Below are positions 13,832-14,208 of a stretch of DNA of 14,208 bases, in pieces. The first letter of the stretch is position 1, and each line of letters begins with the position of its first letter. The position numbers and the translations under genes are program-made. This DNA comes from Deltaproteobacteria bacterium. GTDB lineage: Bacteria > Lernaellota > Lernaellaia > JACKCT01. The stretch covers positions 1-14,208 of the forward strand of contig JACKCT010000034.1 in assembly GCA_020633895.1 (NCBI GenBank), in the 5' to 3' direction. The notes beneath the pieces are model-generated. The model had not been told where the DNA came from and did not search any database. It worked only from the letters and a program-made list of their open reading frames with translations.

Positions 13832-14208
13832 ATGAAATTTGATTGGCGTATGGCGGCGGCGATGGGCGCGATCCTGATTTTGGCGATGGGCGCGGCGTGC
13901 AGCGGCGACGGGGACAGCGTGGAGAGCCGGGACGAGTTGTCCGGCGAATCGGACGCGATCGACGAATGCATCCGTATCTGCGAGGTCGCCATGGTGTTTG
14001 ACGACACCGAGTCGGGCGACCCGCTGGACCTTTCGAGTGGCCCGTGCCTGTCCGAAGAGATCATCGACGACTACGCCTGCGACATCCGCCACGATCCCCG
14101 CACCGACGAGGACGACCTGGAAACCAACCAGTGCGACGACTTCCAGGACGGCGTCGTGCCCCATCAGGTCGAAGTGGACGAGAACTGCGAATTGCTGGGC
14201 GTGGTGTA
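13832..14208 (+). CDS. Putative lipoprotein, 5' part
   Basis: Open from ATG 13832 to the right edge (125 full codons visible), so truncated by the window. The N-terminus MKFDWRMAAAMGAILILAMGAACSGDGD is a lipoprotein signal peptide; C23 in GAAC is the likely lipidated residue. The visible mature part is acidic and Cys-bearing (ECIRICE, PCLSEE, YACD, QCDDF, ENCELL), suggesting a disulphide-stabilised extracytoplasmic domain of unknown function, similar in style to the poly-Asp lipoprotein upstream but without the Asp tract. GGGGAAA (13818-13824) lies 7 nt before the ATG. It starts 4 bp after the PH-like gene and is likely in its operon. Confidence 0.8.
   Translation, partial: MKFDWRMAAAMGAILILAMGAACSGDGDSVESRDELSGESDAIDECIRICEVAMVFDDTESGDPLDLSSGPCLSEEIIDDYACDIRHDPRTDEDDLETNQCDDFQDGVVPHQVEVDENCELLGVV

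Noticed and set aside
1-14208. CRISPR array, tRNA/rRNA genes, insertion sequences or attachment sites
   Set aside because: No regularly spaced repeats, tRNA-like cloverleaf with anticodon arm, transposase or terminal inverted repeats were seen by eye. A computational scan could still find short or diverged ones.

Overview
The window is GC-rich (counted lines in coding regions run 65-77 % GC), with dense short-gapped genes read rightward. It looks like a bacterial chromosome. The gene set (a class I KARI, a citramalate synthase, Asp-tract Cys-rich lipoproteins) suggests an uncultured Deltaproteobacteria/Myxococcota-like lineage. That placement is an inference from protein style only.

Positions 1-9949 form an amino-acid biosynthesis cluster: the 3' part of ilvB, then ilvN, ilvC, leuA, leuB, cimA and a fused pheA-DAHP synthase gene. 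Together they make acetolactate/acetohydroxybutyrate, reduce and isomerise it, extend 2-ketoisovalerate toward leucine, and make citramalate from pyruvate and acetyl-CoA for threonine-independent isoleucine. LeuB can serve both the leucine and the citramalate routes. ilvD and leuC/leuD are not in the window. The last gene puts chorismate mutase, prephenate dehydratase, an ACT domain and DAHP synthase on one 695-residue chain. Its start overlaps the cimA stop (ATGA). The other long junctions each carry one or more strong RNA hairpins.

Positions 9950-10645 differ from the rest. GC falls to about 49 % (206 of 420 bases counted at 10021-10440). This stretch holds one leftward gene whose C-terminal half resembles BECR-fold (barnase/EndoU/ColicinE5/RelE-like) RNase toxins. 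Beside it is a near-consensus sigma70 promoter followed by about 114 nt of structured non-coding sequence ending in a perfect intrinsic terminator. An upstream segment can pair with the terminator's 5' arm, so this could be a small RNA or a riboswitch-like leader.

Positions 10812-14208 carry an Asp-tract, Cys-rich lipoprotein, a membrane-anchored alpha/beta hydrolase, a bacterioferritin with all ferroxidase and haem ligands, a one-TM protein with a PH-like domain, and the start of a second lipoprotein. Intrinsic terminators separate several of these, so they are mostly independent units.
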